A stretch of 64,000 nucleotides of DNA, from positions 4,079,501 to 4,143,500 of the forward strand of contig CM076280.1 in assembly GCA_038380795.1 (NCBI GenBank). Reading direction: 5' to 3'. The position numbers were made by a program, and so were the translations under genes. A model generated the notes under the pieces. The model did not search any database, was not told where the DNA came from, and worked only from the letters and a program-made list of their open reading frames with translations. Source of the stretch: Pyrocephalus nanus. Its lineage: Eukaryota; Chordata; Aves; Passeriformes; Tyrannidae. Shown here piece after piece: positions 60,682 through 64,000 of this stretch. Every line of letters starts with the position of its first letter. The stretch's first letter is position 1.

Positions 60682-62850
60682 GGGAGCATCTTAATCAGCA
60701 AGACAGTAAATCTTTCCTATCAGAGCTGTACCACTTTTAGATAAGGATCTGAACAGAGGTTTGATGACCTGCTCACCCTCCCAATCACAGTTCACCTCTC
60801 CAAAAAAGGGGTGACCTGAATGTGACTTCACCCAGTCCAGCCTGGGTCACTTCCCTCCTCTTGACTTCCACCACTGATTCCAGTCAGGGAGAAAAACCTC
60901 TTCCAGATAAGCGTTATCAAAACTGCTCCATTTCCAAGAAGAGCTTTGGAACCCTACCAGGGTTTTAAAAAAATTCCCAGTGATCCTCTCAGCCTCTTCT
61001 GGTGGTAAAATGAGTCCCTGCATCAAGTTGAACACTGAGCTTTTTAGAGAATCCTGACAGTGTTTGCAACTTGACTCCAGAAAACTGAGCCCTGACTCTT
61101 CCTGCAAACTCCAGCAGCACAGGGGATTTTTGAAGATGATCCTGCCAATAGGAATAAACCATCAAGGAAAACAAACCCCTTGGAAAATCCCCTTTTGAGA
61201 GGCCAAAGAACAAGTGTGGCCACTTTCACATCTGAAGATTAAGAAGAGCCCTGATTTTTTTTTTATGATTTCTGTTTGGGGGCTTATTGAATGTTTCTTT
61301 GGAGGTGGTGTGGTACTGTCAGTATTTTTTGGTTTGTTTCTTTTTAAAATGCCTTTTTGGGACTCAAGAACCAACTCCCTTTCTTCTGAAAGTCTTCAGA
61401 GAGTGCGTTCAGCAGGGGCAGCTGTGACACCAAGATTTCAGATCAGAGGGTCCAACAAATCCCTCCACTTGGAGAAATCCGGTTTCAAGAGGCCAAAAAA
61501 TAATTGCTGAAGGCTTCACATCTGAAGACCATCAATCTGCTTTTATTATGATTTCAGGTTTATTTTGTTTTAGTGTATTTAAAAGAACCAAATCTCATTT
61601 GTCACCTAGTAAATATATTAAAGTCTTCGTGAAACAGTTCATTACCAAAACAAAAAAGACATCAAAAAGCAATCAAAAGCTATTTGTACAGCATCTTCCC
61701 CTGGGAATGTAATGCTCTTAATTGCTATTTTACACTGATCATCACTTTTTCTTCACTAGCTGGGAAGGAAACGAGTCTCATTTGTACCAAAGAGCAAAGT
61801 TGACCTGAATGTCTAAACCAGCTACAAGCTCTGACACACCATGGGATCAGATTTGTTTCATTTGCTTATTTTCCATTGAAAGAGGAAACTGGAATCCACG
61901 GTATTTTTCACTCCCTGGATTTAGAGTGTCTCCCCGGGAACGTCTGTTATCTAAACATTTTGCTTTATAAATAAACAAACTCCAACTGCAGTTGTTTGCA
62001 CTACAGTAAAATAAATGAATGTTTCAATGCAGAGTCATGTGCTGAAAATAAAACCCACTAAAAATATAAACAGGTCCATATTCACCCATTGGGCCATTAA
62101 TTCTTCTGTCAGCAAACACTTGTGGGCACAGCCATTACTTGAGAAATTCACATTTTAGGCTTTGATCCTTATCACAGCAAGAACTGCTAAACCCTACCTA
62201 AGTGCCTTTAAGAGCTGACTTATGTGGAGGATCCTCTGCTCCAGCACAGTAAGTTGAAAAAAAGCAAAACCCTGGCAGATGGTAGAGCATCATCTCTTCC
62301 CAAATCTCACTCATCACTGGGTTTCTGCCACTTCTTTTAAGCACAGTCTGAAGTGACAATCTGAAGCACAGCTTTGTTTGGCCAACTGAGCTCTGCTCTC
62401 CCAGAGCCTCCCCTGGGAACACACAAACCCACTGCAGTTCCAAAGGCTTTACTGCCCTTTTCCAAAAGGTCACAGCAGCTACTGGTAGGGAAAAGAAGGG
62501 AACTCATTCCCCACTGAGTGTTTTCCTTACCATTTCCCCATTGCAGTTCATCAGGGATCTGGGGAACAGGCTCCAAGGGAGTTGATGTTTCAGCTGGTGA
62601 CACTTCAGGAGAACCACCTGTAGCTTTGGATTTGGATGGGAATGAACTGGAGGAGCTGAAAAGACATGAACTTGGATGGTTTCCAGCACTGTCTCCTCTT
62701 TAACTGATCACTTATGATGAGAAAGGAGCCACCAACCCAGCCCTGCCAGGACAGCTTTTGAGGATAAAGCTCTTAACCCACAGCTCTCTGTCCTGGGAGC
62801 AAACAGGCAAGAAACCACAACTTTCCTACTGAACCCAAAAATCTAAGTGA
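60682..62850. other. TNC upstream flank with a diverged tandem duplication (60.7-62.9 kb)
   Basis: I recognise no exon. Two diverged copies of a roughly 100 bp unit lie 290 bp apart between 61.17 and 61.56 kb and are listed separately. The rest is AT-rich. Confidence 0.65.
61168..61556. repeat. Diverged tandem duplication, period about 290 bp
   Basis: The stretch around 61,179-61,270 (CTTGGAAAATCCCC, GAGAGGCCAAAGAAC, TTCACATCTGAAGA, TATGATTTCTG) recurs at 61,468-61,556 (CTTGGAGAAATCC, CAAGAGGCCAAAAAA, TTCACATCTGAAGA, TATGATTTCAG) with the same order and nearly the same spacing. Copies are clearly related but well diverged. Confidence 0.7.
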
Positions 62851-63004
62851 CAACACTCTCAGGCACAGGGTGGGATTGTTGGGGTGTCCTGAGCAGGGCC
62901 AGGAGCTGGACTCTGATGATTCTTGTTGGTCCCTTCCAATTTAGGATATTCTATGGTTCTACTGTCTTAAAGGCCTTTTCCAACCCCAGTGATTCTGCAA
63001 TTCT
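62851..63004 (+). mobile_element. Two abutting CR1 LINE 3' tails
   Basis: The first part (CACTCTCAGGCACAGGGTGG, TTGTTGGGGTGTCCTGAGCA, TGTTGGTCCCTTCCAATTTA, GATATTCTATGGTTCTA) is the end of the variant CR1 branch and stops near 62,962. It is followed at once by a second tail-like piece (AAGGCCTTTTCCAACCCCAG, TGATTCTGCAATTCTA) ending near 63,004, typical of the other CR1 branch. Confidence 0.82.
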
Positions 63005-64000
63005 AACCAGTGTGTTTCTCCTCACCTTTGCCATGCCAGGCTGGCTTTTTGCTACAATTATATTCCCTCCAAGTGTGTTTAAGCTTTCCCACCTTTTCTC
63101 AAATCTGGATGTTGAGCATTTTCCCCACCTTAAGGAAAAATTACCCAGGAGTTTCTGGAAGTGCTCAGCATTGTTGTACTCCCAATTACTTTGTACACAA
63201 TGCACAACTTCAACCATTAAGGTTTTTTTCCAAGGAACACCCTGAGGCTTTAACATGAATCCCTGCAAAAGCTATCAACTATCTGCAAGGATCCTGCTCC
63301 CTCCTGAAATATTTCTCTGCTAAAGACATTACTGTCTCACAGGAAACCATTACCTTCCAAGCACACACTACCTACCTCATACTTTTAGGTCACATTACTA
63401 TCAAAAGTTAAACTCAGAATTATGCCTAAGCTGGGATGATCATTACCTGTTTGTACAGTCAAGGTACCCTATTCATGTACTGACCACACAGAGACATCCC
63501 CTTTGGTACAGGCTGGAAAATGCAAACACATGAAAACGGCCTTGTTTCCTTTAAAAATAGGATGGAATAAAGGGCTCCTTCATTCCAGGCAAGTCCAGAG
63601 GAAATTGGAGCATTTTGTGCCCCATTCCTTTGGATTACCTGCTAACATCTCCATTTCATTCAGAAACCTGTGGGTTTGTGCAGTAAGGATGGAATTCCCC
63701 CCTTCCCAGCAAGAAAAGAAACAGTAATATCCAAAGATTAAACAAAGGGAGCCACAAAGGAAGCCTGGGAGCACACCTGGAATGCTCCATGTGCATTCCC
63801 TGGGCAGCCAGTCCTTGCCAACACCGACTGTTCCACTTCCCCTCCTCAGCTTGTTTTTTGGCGGGGGAGTGGTAAAGAAAGCACTGAGAGCAAGATGGAG
63901 CTCCGTGTCCACAACAGCATCACAGGCTGTGACTGCCTCCATTGTTCCTACACAGAACAAGGTGGGGAAGATTCCAAAAACCAGACTGAGCTTCAGAGAT
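63005..64000. other. TNC upstream flank, right edge; no gene seen
   Basis: AT-rich non-coding sequence to the window end with no recognisable exon or mobile element. Confidence 0.6.

Noticed and set aside
1..64000. tRNA, rRNA, CRISPR array or bacterial operon
   Set aside because: I looked for tRNA T-loop words, regularly spaced repeats and closely packed ORFs with ribosome binding sites and found none; the window is vertebrate.

Overview
This is a stretch of a bird nuclear genome, probably a songbird or another neoavian. The evidence is the dense scatter of 5'-truncated CR1 LINE fragments ending in the typical avian 3' tail, retroviral LTR remnants of avian type, and a protein N-terminus that closely matches avian tenascin-C as I remember it. 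No bacterial, phage or CRISPR signal is present.

The only gene I can support is the 5' end of TNC (tenascin-C), on the minus strand and running off the left edge. Reading in gene order: a TATA promoter at about 27.1 kb; non-coding exon 1 (about 27,082 to 26,905); intron 1 of about 24 kb inside the 5' UTR; exon 2 (2,849 to 2,257) with 130 nt of UTR, the start codon, signal peptide, oligomerisation region and coiled coil; intron 2 of about 1.8 kb; and exon 3 (430 to 1, continuing outside), which carries a half EGF repeat, three full EGF repeats and part of a fourth. All four visible splice sites are canonical and the codon split across exons 2 and 3 joins in frame.

Right of about 27.1 kb, the remaining 37 kb is the upstream flank of TNC. 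It shows no convincing coding exon. It holds CR1 fragments in both orientations, one probable ERV-type solo LTR (57.4-57.9 kb), simple repeats, and a CpG-rich segment at 54.1-54.6 kb that stands out from its AT-rich surroundings. In mammals the region upstream of TNC is gene-poor and rich in distal regulatory DNA, which fits, but no gene at the right edge confirms synteny.

The long open frames through the window are mostly chance reading in AT-rich DNA, antisense reading of the EGF exon, or reading through CR1. I did not find a clearly new biological system. The most checkable points are the CpG-rich segment, the compact TNC promoter and its 5' UTR upstream ORF, the EGF repeat count in exon 3, a diverged 290 bp tandem duplication at 61.2-61.6 kb, and several AT-rich intronic segments that could be enhancers.
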